Part shown: in pieces, positions 41,517 to 49,905 of the stretch | Position numbering within the stretch: the stretch's first letter is position 1 | How the letters are laid out: the number at the start of each line of letters is the position of its first letter | From: Ghiorsea bivora | GTDB taxonomy: Bacteria; Pseudomonadota; Zetaproteobacteria; Mariprofundales; Mariprofundaceae | Direction of reading: 5' to 3' | Length of the DNA stretch: 64,000 nt | Assembly (NCBI RefSeq): GCF_000744415.1 | Contig: NZ_JQLW01000013.1 | Location: 1 to 64,000 of the forward strand | Notes under the pieces: generated by a model | Database searches by the model: none | Told to the model about the DNA's origin: nothing | Seen by the model: only the letters and a program-made list of their open reading frames with translations | Translations under genes and position numbers: made by a program

Positions 41517-42088
41517 TGTACTTTACGAATAAGCCCAGTCATCTCGCCGTAGATTTCTAAGTCTGTTTCAGGATAAATATTTGGGAATGCATCATTGGCA
41601 GGCTCTAGGTACATACCTTGCTCACCTTTACGCAAATATTTCACAGTAAACTCACCATCAATCATGGCAACAACAATACTATTAACAGGAGGGTTGGCAT
41701 TGCGTTTCACCACCAATAAATCACCGCTATTGATACCGGCACCAATCATGGACTCACCATCAACTTTCACCAATACCGTTGAAGAAGGATTATCCACCAA
41801 ATATTCATCAATGGAAATGGAGTCACCTAATAATTCTTCAGCAGGGCTGGCAAAACCAGCAGGCACCACACCCACGATAGAGCGAGCAAAAAAGTTATTC
41901 TCTGGCACCGCTCTACCATCAGGAGCCTTGCCCAAATAACCTGCAAACACCATGCGCTCTATAAATTTGGATGCGCTGCGTTTGGACATACCAATCAGCT
42001 CAGCAATCTTTGCATGTGAAGGAATAATGTGGTGGGCATGATAATAGTCTTGAAGTTTGGCTAAGTATTCATCATCTCGTTTTTTCAT
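41513..42088 (-). CDS. umuD: LexA/UmuD-like self-cleaving repressor (copy 2)
   Basis: A 191-residue paralogue of 1549-2124: winged-helix N-terminus, cleavage site VPAGFASPAEE, catalytic Ser in DGESM and Lys in TVKYL. ATG 42088 is preferred to the longer frame starting at 42154, because it aligns with copy 1 and because the extension would run through a perfect operator-like dyad. First gene of the second umuDC-like operon. Confidence 0.88.
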   Translation of the reverse strand: MKKRDDEYLAKLQDYYHAHHIIPSHAKIAELIGMSKRSASKFIERMVFAGYLGKAPDGRAVPENNFFARSIVGVVPAGFASPAEELLGDSISIDEYLVDNPSSTVLVKVDGESMIGAGINSGDLLVVKRNANPPVNSIVVAMIDGEFTVKYLRKGEQGMYLEPANDAFPNIYPETDLEIYGEMTGLIRKVH

Positions 42089-42101
42089 GTGTCCAACTAT
42101 G

Positions 42102-42117
42102 GTATCCAGTCGGATAC
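42102..42117 (-). promoter_or_regulatory. Perfect dyad operator of umuDC copy 2
   Basis: GTATCC, AGTC, GGATAC: a perfect 6-4-6 inverted repeat 13 bp before the start codon. The same half-site stands at the same place before copy 1, pointing to autoregulation by the LexA/UmuD-like proteins. Confidence 0.6.
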
Positions 42118-42188
42118 TTTGCAAGAGTAAAGTTGGTTTAGTGGTAAAGATCATCTTAGGATATTGCTAAGCATAGGACAAAAGTCAT

Positions 42189-42229
42189 GACAAATATCCA
42201 TTATCCATGATATTTTCTGGACATTTGTC
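42189..42229. repeat. Inverted repeat in divergent intergenic region
   Basis: GACAAATATCC (42189-42199) and GGACATTTGTC (42219-42229) are inverted copies with one mismatch. They lie between the umuDC operon and the candidate small RNA, so they may be an operator for either. Confidence 0.4.
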
Positions 42230-42287
42230 TAGCACGTAATGTTCATATTTTATATGACTTTTGACTAGACATTCTTATTTTTCCTTG

Positions 42288-42382
42288 AAATCATTATCAT
42301 CACTGGGGTTAAGAACACATCCCCTTGGGGATGCCAAATAAATAAACCCCAGTTATGGAGACATAACTGGGGTTTATTTTTG
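42288..42382 (+). ncRNA. Candidate Fur-regulated small RNA
   Basis: A possible promoter (ATGACT 42254-42259, 16 nt, TATTTT 42276-42281) is followed by a Fur-box-like GAAATCATTATCATCA at 42287. The stretch then has a hairpin CATCCC-CTTG-GGGATG (42318-42333) with a stable CUUG loop, and a strong terminator hairpin with a GAGA loop ending near 42382. The implied length is about 95 nt, like RyhB. No open reading frame or IS explains these features. The start of transcription is inferred only. Confidence 0.4.
42344..42381 (+). terminator. Strong Rho-independent terminator
   Basis: A perfect 14-bp stem, AAACCCCAGTTATG (42344-42357) with CATAACTGGGGTTT (42362-42375), closed by a GAGA (GNRA) tetraloop and followed by ATTTTT. 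An A-rich left flank lets it work on both strands. Confidence 0.9.
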
Positions 42383-42451
42383 CCTAATTTTTACTTGGAT
42401 GTTGATGCTTATCAAAGTATATATACTACAAGATCTATAATATTATTTTAA

Positions 42452-43168
42452 GGGGCTGTCCCAGATAACTAGAAATAGTTATGGTGAGGGGCAGCATGAG
42501 GAAGAGTCGATTAAGTTATTCAAAACAGCTACGGCTAATGGAGCATTTTGTAACTGGAAGTACAGCTAGATGTGCTTCTGAATTGGTGGGCTAAATCGTA
42601 AAACAGGTGTATATTACTATCACCGTTTGCGGGTTATTATTAGCATCGAACTTGAACGGGAAGCTGCTGAATTTCTAAGTGGTGAGATTGAAGTTGATGA
42701 GAGTTACTTTGGCGGTCATAGGAAAGGAAAACGTGGTAGAGGTGCAGCAGGTAAAGTGCCCGTTTTTGGTTTACTTAAAAGGGGTGGCAAGGTTTACACC
42801 AAGATTATACCCGATGCAAAATCGTCAACTTTGATGCCAATTATTCAAAATAAAGTGAAGCCTGATAGTATCGTTTATACAGACTGTTGGCGAGGCTATA
42901 ATGTGTTAGATGTTTCAGAGTTTAAGCACTATCGAATTAACCATTCAAAGCTGTTTGCACATAAGCATAATTACATCAATGGTATTGAAAACTTTTGGAA
43001 CCAAGCCAAGCGGCATATGCGCAAATTTAATGGTGTTCCCAAAGAGCATTTTTACTACTTTTTGAAGGAATGTGAGTGGCGTTTCAACAACCCAAGTCCA
43101 AAAGAGCAATTAACGTTGCTAAAACAGTGGGTTAGAAAGTATAATATCTAGTTATCTGGGGCAGCCCC
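42452..43168 (+). mobile_element. IS1595-family insertion sequence (IS1016/ISXO2-like)
   Basis: Ends GGGGCTGTCCCAGATAACTA (left, from 42452) and its near-perfect inverted copy (right, to 43168). The element is flanked by a perfect 8-bp target duplication TATTTTAA (42444-42451 and 43169-43176). Size 717 bp. It lies upstream of rpsO, where truB is usual in proteobacteria. Confidence 0.9.
42496..43151 (+). pseudogene. Frameshifted ISXO2-like transposase
   Basis: The first 32 codons from ATG 42496 (MRKSRLSYSKQLRLMEHF) end in a stop at 42594. The rest, from LNRKTGVYYYHRL to 43151, lies in another frame. One lost base near 42590 explains it. The catalytic core is otherwise intact: EIEVDESYFGG, VYTDCWRGY and INGIENFWNQAK. 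The element can probably not move without help. Confidence 0.8.
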
Positions 43169-43430
43169 TATTTTAATTGAATACCTTGCTACGCTAATTA
43201 TAATTTATTTTTTCTAAAAATAAAAAAATCGGTTGTTTAATTCTGCTCATGTTTTGTTTACCCAATGGGGAGATTTGGCGTATTAGTCAATGTACGGGGA
43301 AAAAGTTTATAATATGGTAAACTATAGCTATGCTTGCCATATTTATTCACGGTTCTAGTGGACGAAGCCTTACGTTAATCAAAATACATTCGGTAGAAAA
43401 TATGCATGCCAGTTTGAACTTTTAGATTTT

Positions 43431-43458
43431 TTGACTTATGTGTAGATAAAGTTATATT
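43431..43458 (+). promoter_or_regulatory. Promoter of rpsO
   Basis: TTGACT (43431-43436), 16 nt, TATATT (43453-43458), giving a leader of about 77 nt before rpsO that could hold an S15 autoregulatory structure. Between the IS and this promoter (43169-43430) I see only AT-rich sequence with a lone TATAAT near 43310. Confidence 0.6.
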
Positions 43459-43541
43459 GCGCTTCCGCTCAATGCTGGGGTTCTATGTGTTCCGCATGTC
43501 CTCTCGGGTTGTAGTGAGTTTAAGTAAGACAAGGAAATACA

Positions 43542-43811
43542 ATGGCTTTATCCACAGAAGAAAAAAACAAAGTAATCGCTGAATATGCGATTAAAGAGGG
43601 TGATACTGGTTCACCAGAGGTGCAAGTAGCACTTATCACAGCGCGTATCAACGGTCTTTCAGGCCACTTTAAAGACAATCATAAAGATCATCACTCACGT
43701 CGTGGCCTTTTGAAAATGGTTGGTCAACGTCGTAACCTTTTGAAGTATCTTAAAGGTGAAGATTTTGGTCGTTATCGTAATCTTATCGAACGTTTAGGTT
43801 TGCGTCGTTAA
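43542..43811 (+). CDS. rpsO: 30S ribosomal protein S15
   Basis: An 89-residue ribosomal protein S15, binding 16S rRNA at the platform. Typical blocks: [33 protein letters not shown] and RRNLLKYLK. Length matches the family. GGAAATACA precedes the ATG. It is followed by a terminator and pnp, the usual proteobacterial order. Confidence 0.97.
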   Translation: MALSTEEKNKVIAEYAIKEGDTGSPEVQVALITARINGLSGHFKDNHKDHHSRRGLLKMVGQRRNLLKYLKGEDFGRYRNLIERLGLRR

Positions 43812-43829
43812 TTTTAAAAGTTTATTGGG

Positions 43830-43853
43830 AAAGCGGTCTTCGGGCCGCTTTTT
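43830..43853 (+). terminator. Terminator between rpsO and pnp
   Basis: AAAGCGG and CCGCTTT form the stem (43830-43851) with a T-run behind. In E. coli the same place holds a partly used terminator. Confidence 0.8.
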
Positions 43854-43910
43854 CTGTATTAGAAGGTTGTCATGCTTAGTTTAACTGGGCATTCATAACA
43901 GCTTTGGGTG

Positions 43911-43941
43911 TATATGGATTCACGCATAGGCGGGAATGACG
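43911..43941. repeat. Dispersed intergenic repeat fragment (copy 1)
   Basis: GGATTCACGC and GCGGGAATGACG are typical of a short intergenic repeat that reappears inverted at 56341-56411. It lies in the rpsO-pnp gap. Confidence 0.4.
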
Positions 43942-44006
43942 AAAACAGTAGGAAAAGAGAGTAGAAAAAAAGTAAGCGAGCATGGGGCTCGTGAAAGGAA
44001 GTATAA

Positions 44007-46100
44007 ATGTTTAATGTAAAAACAAGTAAGGCTACCGTTGGTGGCAAAGAAATCAGCTTTGAAACAGGTCGCGTAGCGCGTCAAGCTGGTGGTTCAATTT
44101 TAGCCCAAGTGGGCGACGTGGTGGTTCACGTGGCTGCAACAGCAGCAAAAACACCAATGCAAGGCGTAGATTTCATGCCTTTAACCGTTCATTACCAAGA
44201 AAAGACTTATGCAGCAGGTCGTTTCTTAGGTGGGTTTGTAAAACGTGAAGGTCGTCCTTCTGAAAAGGAAACTTTAACTTCACGTTTAATTGATCGTCCA
44301 ATTCGTCCTTTATTCCCTAAAGGTTATTTCCATGAGACACAAGTGATTGCCACTGTGATGTCTGCTGATGATGCAACCAACCCTGATATTATCGCCATTA
44401 ACGGCGTGTCTGCTGCATTATCTATTTCTGATGTGCCATTTGCAGAGCCCATTGCGGCATCTCGCGTGGGTTTGATTGATGGTGAGTTTGTATTGAACCC
44501 AACATATGCAGAAATGGAAAATTCCGAACTGGATTTGATTGTAGCTGGTACTCGCGATGCGGTATTAATGATTGAATCTGAAGCCAAAGAATTATCTGAA
44601 GAGCAGATGATTGATGCAATCATCTTCGGTCAAGAAGGTTATGCACCAGTGATTGATGCAATCGATGCTTTGGTTAAAGAAGCGGGTAAAGAAAAATTAG
44701 TGATTGAATTGGCTGGTAATGATGAAGTTCAAGCGGCTGTGAATGCTGCATTTGAAGCGGATGTTCGTGCAGCTTACGGTATTGTTGATAAATCAGAGCG
44801 TTCTGCGAAATTGGATGCGATTCGTTTGGCAGCACAAGAAAAATTCGCAGGTAGTGAAGAGAACCCTGGTGAATTTTCAAACAATGATGTGACTTCAGCT
44901 GTAAAAAGCTTGGAGAAAAGTGTTGTTCGACGCTCAATCATTGATGGCAACCCACGTATTGATGGTCGTAAAACAGATGATGTTCGTGCAATCGATTGCC
45001 AAGTTGGCGTTTTACCTGGTCCGCATGGTTCAGCATTGTTCACCCGTGGTGAAACCCAAGCTTTGGTAACTATCACATTGGGTACTGAGTCTGATATGCA
45101 AACCACTGAAAGCCTTGAAGGTGTTGCTAAGCAACGTTTCATGCTGCATTACAACTTCCCACCTTACTCAGTTGGTGAAGCGCGTCGTATGGGCCCTCCA
45201 GGTCGTCGCGAAATTGGTCATGGTCGTTTGGCACGTCGTGGTGTTGAAGCTGTGTTGCCAACCATGGAAGAGTTTGGTTATGCGATTCGTTCAGTTTGTG
45301 AAATTACTGAATCCAATGGTTCTTCATCTATGGCTTCTGTTTGTGGTACTTCGCTTGCGATGATGGATGCTGGTGTGCCGATTAAAGGTGCTGTGGCTGG
45401 TATTGCCATGGGGCTTATCCTTGAGAAAGACGGCTATGCTGTATTGTCTGATATCTTGGGTGATGAAGATCATCTTGGTGATATGGACTTTAAAGTTGCG
45501 GGTACAACCCAAGGTGTAACCACATTGCAGTTAGATATTAAAATTGGTGGTTTAACGCGTGAAATCATGCGTGAAGCTTTGGCGCAAGCCAATGGTGGTC
45601 GTATGCACATTTTGTCTGAAATGGCGAAATGCATGGATAAACCCAATGCAGACGTTGCTTCTCATGCGCCACGTATGTTCACCATGAAAATCAAAGCGGA
45701 CAAAATTCGTGAAGTGATTGGTGCTGGCGGTAAAGTGATTCGCGGTATTGTTGAAGAAACAGGTGCTAAAGTTGATATTGCTGATGATGGAACGATTACA
45801 ATCTTTGCAGTAACTGGCGAAGCTGGTGAAGCTGCGAAGAAAATGATTGAAGACATCGTAGCAGAGGTTGAAGTGGGGGCAACTTACGAAGGAAAAGTGG
45901 TGAAAATCATGGATTTCGGCGCATTTGTTCGCATTTTGGGTCAAACTGATGGTTTGGTGCATATTTCGCAAATCTCAAATGATCGTGTTGAGAAAGTTTC
46001 AGATAAACTGAGCGAAGGCGATATTGTTAAAGTGAAAGTGTTAGAAGTTGATCGCAGTGGTAAGATTCGTTTGTCGATGAAAGCATTGTTGGAAGACTAA
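44007..46100 (+). CDS. pnp: Polyribonucleotide nucleotidyltransferase (PNPase)
   Basis: A 697-residue 3'-5' phosphorolytic exoribonuclease of mRNA decay and degradosome. Two RNase PH domains (about 10-140 and 310-530) flank a helical region. The second carries the substrate loops GPPGRREIGHG and DILGDEDHLGDMDFK. A KH domain with IREVIGAGGKVIRGI and an S1 domain with GKVVKIMDFGAFV close the protein. Length is standard. Confidence 0.97.
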   Translation: MFNVKTSKATVGGKEISFETGRVARQAGGSILAQVGDVVVHVAATAAKTPMQGVDFMPLTVHYQEKTYAAGRFLGGFVKREGRPSEKETLTSRLIDRPIRPLFPKGYFHETQVIATVMSADDATNPDIIAINGVSAALSISDVPFAEPIAASRVGLIDGEFVLNPTYAEMENSELDLIVAGTRDAVLMIESEAKELSEEQMIDAIIFGQEGYAPVIDAIDALVKEAGKEKLVIELAGNDEVQAAVNAAFEADVRAAYGIVDKSERSAKLDAIRLAAQEKFAGSEENPGEFSNNDVTSAVKSLEKSVVRRSIIDGNPRIDGRKTDDVRAIDCQVGVLPGPHGSALFTRGETQALVTITLGTESDMQTTESLEGVAKQRFMLHYNFPPYSVGEARRMGPPGRREIGHGRLARRGVEAVLPTMEEFGYAIRSVCEITESNGSSSMASVCGTSLAMMDAGVPIKGAVAGIAMGLILEKDGYAVLSDILGDEDHLGDMDFKVAGTTQGVTTLQLDIKIGGLTREIMREALAQANGGRMHILSEMAKCMDKPNADVASHAPRMFTMKIKADKIREVIGAGGKVIRGIVEETGAKVDIADDGTITIFAVTGEAGEAAKKMIEDIVAEVEVGATYEGKVVKIMDFGAFVRILGQTDGLVHISQISNDRVEKVSDKLSEGDIVKVKVLEVDRSGKIRLSMKALLED

Positions 46101-46134
46101 GTATAACTGTTTAGAACGTTATAACGGATAGAAG

Positions 46135-46162
46135 AGGGCGGAGCATTGGCTTCGCCCTTTTT
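46135..46162 (+). terminator. Terminator after pnp
   Basis: AGGGCGGAGC pairs with the GGCTTCGCCCT side across ATT, and a T5 run follows. Confidence 0.8.
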
Positions 46163-46312
46163 GTTGGAATATTCATAAGTTGGCGTATTTTTTGCTTATG
46201 GAAGTGGATTGTTTATGATAAATTAGCCTGTCGTTAGAAAAACTGTGCAGAAATGTCGTAGTAAGTTATGCTTAGTTTTTAATGTGGGTAGGTTTTAAAG
46301 AGGAGCTTTAAA

Positions 46313-47695
46313 ATGGTTGTAACATTACTTGTTGTCTGCGTGATATTATTCATAGCCTTACAGCTGGAAGAAAAATTTAAGGTGCCATCCCCTTTAGGGT
46401 TAATTGGTCTTTCTTTCCTTGCTCACTATTTGTTTGCTGGTATTCCTATGATTACAGGGGATACCGAACATTTTGCAGCCTTAGTTTTACTCTTATTACC
46501 CGTATTGCTTATTACCGATTCATTTGAACTGACAGTTGAAGATTTAAAAGAACATGGTTTAAGTTTGGTGTACTTGGCAGTGGTTGCGGTATCGTTGTCG
46601 GTGGGTTTAGCCTTGCTGACTGCAGACACATTGTTTGGAGAATATCACCTGTCTTTTGCTGCCGTGATTGTATTGTTTGCTATGGTTTTAGCGACCGACC
46701 CTGTATCTGTGGTGAGTATTTTCTCTAATTTTGAACTACCCCATCGTTTAAAAATTCTTGCAGAAGGTGAAAGCCTTTTTAATGATGCTACAGCTTTGAT
46801 TGTGTTTGTATTTGTTGGTCTTTATGCCCTTGATGGTGGTGAACTTACCTTGGGTTATGTGACTGAAATTAGCTTGATTGTTATTTTTGGTTCAACTGTG
46901 CTGGGTGTGATTTTGGGTTATCTGGGGTTGTTATTTATGAAAACGACGGAGAACAGAATTGCTGAGTTATTGATTGTGATTATGGTGGGTTATGGCGCGT
47001 TTGAAGCGGCTGAGTTTTTTTATATATTCTTAAATATGTTTGGTGGGCATTCGCATTTACACTTATCGGGCATACTTTCATGTATTTTTGCAACCATTAC
47101 TTTGCACCATGTGATGAGCAAGGCTGTGGCGACGGATGATGAAAAATTAAAAAAAGAAGAAGCTGAATTACAGTTTGAATCGAGTAAAGGTGATTCATCA
47201 TCCAATGTGATTGGTTTTATGTTCAATAAAATTCGCGCTACAGTTGAAGAGCGTAATCGTCATTTGCGTACCAAAGAAGATATTCAGCTTTTGGCGATTG
47301 TTGCCAATACGATTTTATTTATTGCGATGGCAGAAATTATCAATCTTGATTTACTGATGAAGTATAGCACTGAAATTATTGTGATGTTTTTAGCAACCAC
47401 GGTTATTCGTGCTTTGATGATGGCAAAATTTGCAATCATTACTAATAAAACAACCAAGATGACCAATGTGAACTTCCGTTGGTGGGGTGTGCTTACCTTT
47501 GCAGGCATTAAAGGTGGTTTATCCATTGTGATGTTGATGATGATTCCTGCAGGTTTTGAACATATTGAAATGTTTACTGCCGTGGTGGTGGGTGTCATCA
47601 TGCTTTCTACGTTTATTTATTCGGGTATATTGATTGCTTTGATTGGCAAGAATGCTGAAATTTTCCGTCAGGAAAAAGAAGAAGAGGCGCATTAA
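46313..47695 (+). CDS. Na+/H+ antiporter, CPA1 family
   Basis: A 460-residue monovalent cation/proton antiporter with about 12 membrane helices. FAMVLATDPVSVVSIF near 125 and AEGESLFNDATALIVF near 150 are the paired ion-binding motifs (TDP and ND) of the CPA1 group. A hydrophilic insert (about 268-320) with two lysine/glutamate-rich helices separates the last helices. GAGGAG precedes the ATG. It probably exports Na+ or K+ in exchange for protons; ion specificity cannot be read. Confidence 0.85.
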   Translation: MVVTLLVVCVILFIALQLEEKFKVPSPLGLIGLSFLAHYLFAGIPMITGDTEHFAALVLLLLPVLLITDSFELTVEDLKEHGLSLVYLAVVAVSLSVGLALLTADTLFGEYHLSFAAVIVLFAMVLATDPVSVVSIFSNFELPHRLKILAEGESLFNDATALIVFVFVGLYALDGGELTLGYVTEISLIVIFGSTVLGVILGYLGLLFMKTTENRIAELLIVIMVGYGAFEAAEFFYIFLNMFGGHSHLHLSGILSCIFATITLHHVMSKAVATDDEKLKKEEAELQFESSKGDSSSNVIGFMFNKIRATVEERNRHLRTKEDIQLLAIVANTILFIAMAEIINLDLLMKYSTEIIVMFLATTVIRALMMAKFAIITNKTTKMTNVNFRWWGVLTFAGIKGGLSIVMLMMIPAGFEHIEMFTAVVVGVIMLSTFIYSGILIALIGKNAEIFRQEKEEEAH

Positions 47696-47715
47696 ACTGC
47701 TACACCGTTGAGGTT

Positions 47716-48624
47716 ATGAAGGTGGAAGATACACATAACCAAACAGATACTGAGACAAAAATTGAAGGCATATTGCAGCGTATGGCTATGTTATACAGTT
47801 GGTCAAAACTGACTGTTGAGGCATACCTTAGGGACTTATTGGCATTTCATCGTTTTGTGCTGGATGCTAAGCCCTCTAGCACGGCGCTATTGGCGACAGC
47901 ACAACATGTGACGGATTATCTTGCTTATTTGCAACACAAGGGTTTGGCAACCAGTTCGATTCAGCGCCAACGCAGTGCGATGGCTACGTGGTTTCACTAT
48001 TTACAAAATGAAAAAATGCGTACTGATTTTCCTATGCAGGATGTAGTGGGTGTGATGTCCTCGTTTCGGTTACCCAAATATATCAGTGAACAAGATGTGG
48101 AAGCACTGATTCAAGCCCCCGATACAACGACAAATAAAGGCATACGAGACCGGTTCTTATTGGAAATGATGTATGCCACAGGTTTGCGAGTGAGTGAATT
48201 GGCAAGCCTGAAAGTGGCTGATATTAACCAAAAACAAAAAACATTGCGTGTGATTGGTAAAGGCAATAAAGAACGAGAAATTCCTTATGGTGAACAAGCT
48301 GATTTCTGGTTAAAAAAGTGGTTGAAAATACGAAAAGCCACAAGTGTTTTTTTATTCCCAAGCAAAAAAGGGCATTTATCACGACAAACATTGTGGCGTT
48401 GTGTGCATAATTGTGCTATATTGGTTGGACTAAGCCCTGTGCCTTCACCACATGTGCTGCGTCATGCGTTTGCAACACACTTGTTAAACCATGGTGCAGA
48501 CCTGCGTGCTGTGCAGACATTACTGGGGCATGAGAACATTACGACCACTGAAATATATACCCATGTTTCAAGGTCGCAACTGTATGATGAGCTGAATAAA
48601 GCGCATCCTATGGGGAAAAAGTAA
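47716..48624 (+). CDS. xerD: XerC/XerD-like tyrosine recombinase
   Basis: A 302-residue site-specific recombinase. A SAM-like N-terminal core-binding domain (YSWSKLTVEAYLRDLLAF) is followed by the catalytic domain with ATGLRVSELASL (Arg), KGNKEREIP (Lys), HVLRHAFATH (His-x-x-Arg), LGHENITTTEIYTH (His and nucleophile Tyr). Size and motifs fit Xer proteins that resolve chromosome dimers; the XerD rather than XerC label is tentative. It lies 20 bp behind the antiporter. Confidence 0.85.
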   Translation: MKVEDTHNQTDTETKIEGILQRMAMLYSWSKLTVEAYLRDLLAFHRFVLDAKPSSTALLATAQHVTDYLAYLQHKGLATSSIQRQRSAMATWFHYLQNEKMRTDFPMQDVVGVMSSFRLPKYISEQDVEALIQAPDTTTNKGIRDRFLLEMMYATGLRVSELASLKVADINQKQKTLRVIGKGNKEREIPYGEQADFWLKKWLKIRKATSVFLFPSKKGHLSRQTLWRCVHNCAILVGLSPVPSPHVLRHAFATHLLNHGADLRAVQTLLGHENITTTEIYTHVSRSQLYDELNKAHPMGKK

Positions 48625-48669
48625 TGTGTGTGTTTGGTTAAGTTTTTGTTTTGGAATGGAGGATAGGTT

Positions 48670-49860
48670 ATGTCAGGTAGTGATTATATCATTGATGATT
48701 CATCAAACACCTTTCGAGCCGCCATGGCAGCAGAAGAAGCGGGGGAATACGAAAAAGCATACCGCTTATTTGGTGAATTATGGGAATCAGAGTTTTGGAG
48801 TGAAGATAGGGATGTATTGTTGCATTATGCCAATGCCAGTGAACATGTGGGCGATCATACACGTGCTTTAAATATTTATACTAAATTGATGGAAAGCATG
48901 ACCTTAAACCCATCGGATACAACAGGCACATTGATACAAGCCAGTATGTCACGCTTGAATGAGTTGGTGCATGATGGCTCGGTGGAAACGGAGATTGAAG
49001 GTCATAATCTTGATGTGGCATATGATGATGAAGAAGCAAGGCTAGTGGATCAGCTTTTTAAATATGCTACAGAGCTAAGTTTGCCTGCTGGGGCAACTAT
49101 TTGTGAAGCTGAAGATATTGCCAATCACATGTGGTTATTGATTGATGGGCAAGTGGATGTATTGATATCCAATATTACGACCACAACATTGACAGGCAGT
49201 AGAACACACCCATGTTTGATGGGCGAAGTTGCTTATTTTACAGGTATGCGTCGTGCTGCAACTTTGAAATGTACAACGGATGTGAAACTTTTAGAACTTT
49301 CGTTCAATGATATTGTTGAGCTAGAGTCGAAAGATCACAATGTTCAACCTTTATTGGATCACTTATTTCGTAGCCGGTTGGGTTATCACTTGTTAAGCCA
49401 ACACGATATTTTCAGAAAATTGGATGATGAAGAACGCAAAGAAGTCGCATTATCCATGCGGCACACCAGCTATTTACCCAGTAAAATATTAGTGGAGCAG
49501 GGTTTACCAAGGGATAATGCCTTTATGGTGCAATCAGGTACGCTGCTTATGCTAAAAAAAGGTGAAGGTGGCAATTTTGAACTTATCAGTAGCATGCATC
49601 CGGGTGATATTTTCCATTTGGGTGGTTTGTTGGTTGGTTTCCGTGCGCCGTACCGGGTGGTGACGGGTACACCATGCCGTTTGTTGCGCTTAAAAGCAGA
49701 GTTATTTGAACCCATGATGAAAAAACATCCATGGTTAATCAAAGATATTTTGGCACACAGCCGAGAAGAAGCCGAGCGTCAAATCTTGCACCCAGAAAAA
49801 GAAAATCTTTGGGCTGCCAATCGTTATATCAACTTGGATAAAAACGGTACCAAAAAGTAG
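48670..49860 (+). CDS. TPR plus double cyclic-nucleotide-binding-like protein
   Basis: A 396-residue protein with an N-terminal TPR-like helical region (about 12-105) and two CNMP-binding-type beta-roll domains (about 130-230 and 245-365). These show DGQVDVLISN, LMGEVAYFTGMRRAATLK, FMVQSGTLLML and GDIFHLGGLLV. The phosphate-binding GExA/R-A motif is partly present in the first domain (GEVAYFTGMRRAAT). No DNA-binding or enzyme domain is seen, so it looks like a sensor or adaptor. GGAGGATAG precedes the ATG. Confidence 0.75.
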   Translation: MSGSDYIIDDSSNTFRAAMAAEEAGEYEKAYRLFGELWESEFWSEDRDVLLHYANASEHVGDHTRALNIYTKLMESMTLNPSDTTGTLIQASMSRLNELVHDGSVETEIEGHNLDVAYDDEEARLVDQLFKYATELSLPAGATICEAEDIANHMWLLIDGQVDVLISNITTTTLTGSRTHPCLMGEVAYFTGMRRAATLKCTTDVKLLELSFNDIVELESKDHNVQPLLDHLFRSRLGYHLLSQHDIFRKLDDEERKEVALSMRHTSYLPSKILVEQGLPRDNAFMVQSGTLLMLKKGEGGNFELISSMHPGDIFHLGGLLVGFRAPYRVVTGTPCRLLRLKAELFEPMMKKHPWLIKDILAHSREEAERQILHPEKENLWAANRYINLDKNGTKK

Positions 49861-49905
49861 CTGTTTGGTTAAACTCTGCACAAAAATAAGTGCAAGGGTT
49901 GTGAA

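Noticed and set aside
42344-42381. Perfect hairpin as an IS end or attachment site
   Set aside because: The GNRA loop and T-run make it a terminator, and the IS1595 ends with target duplication lie further right.
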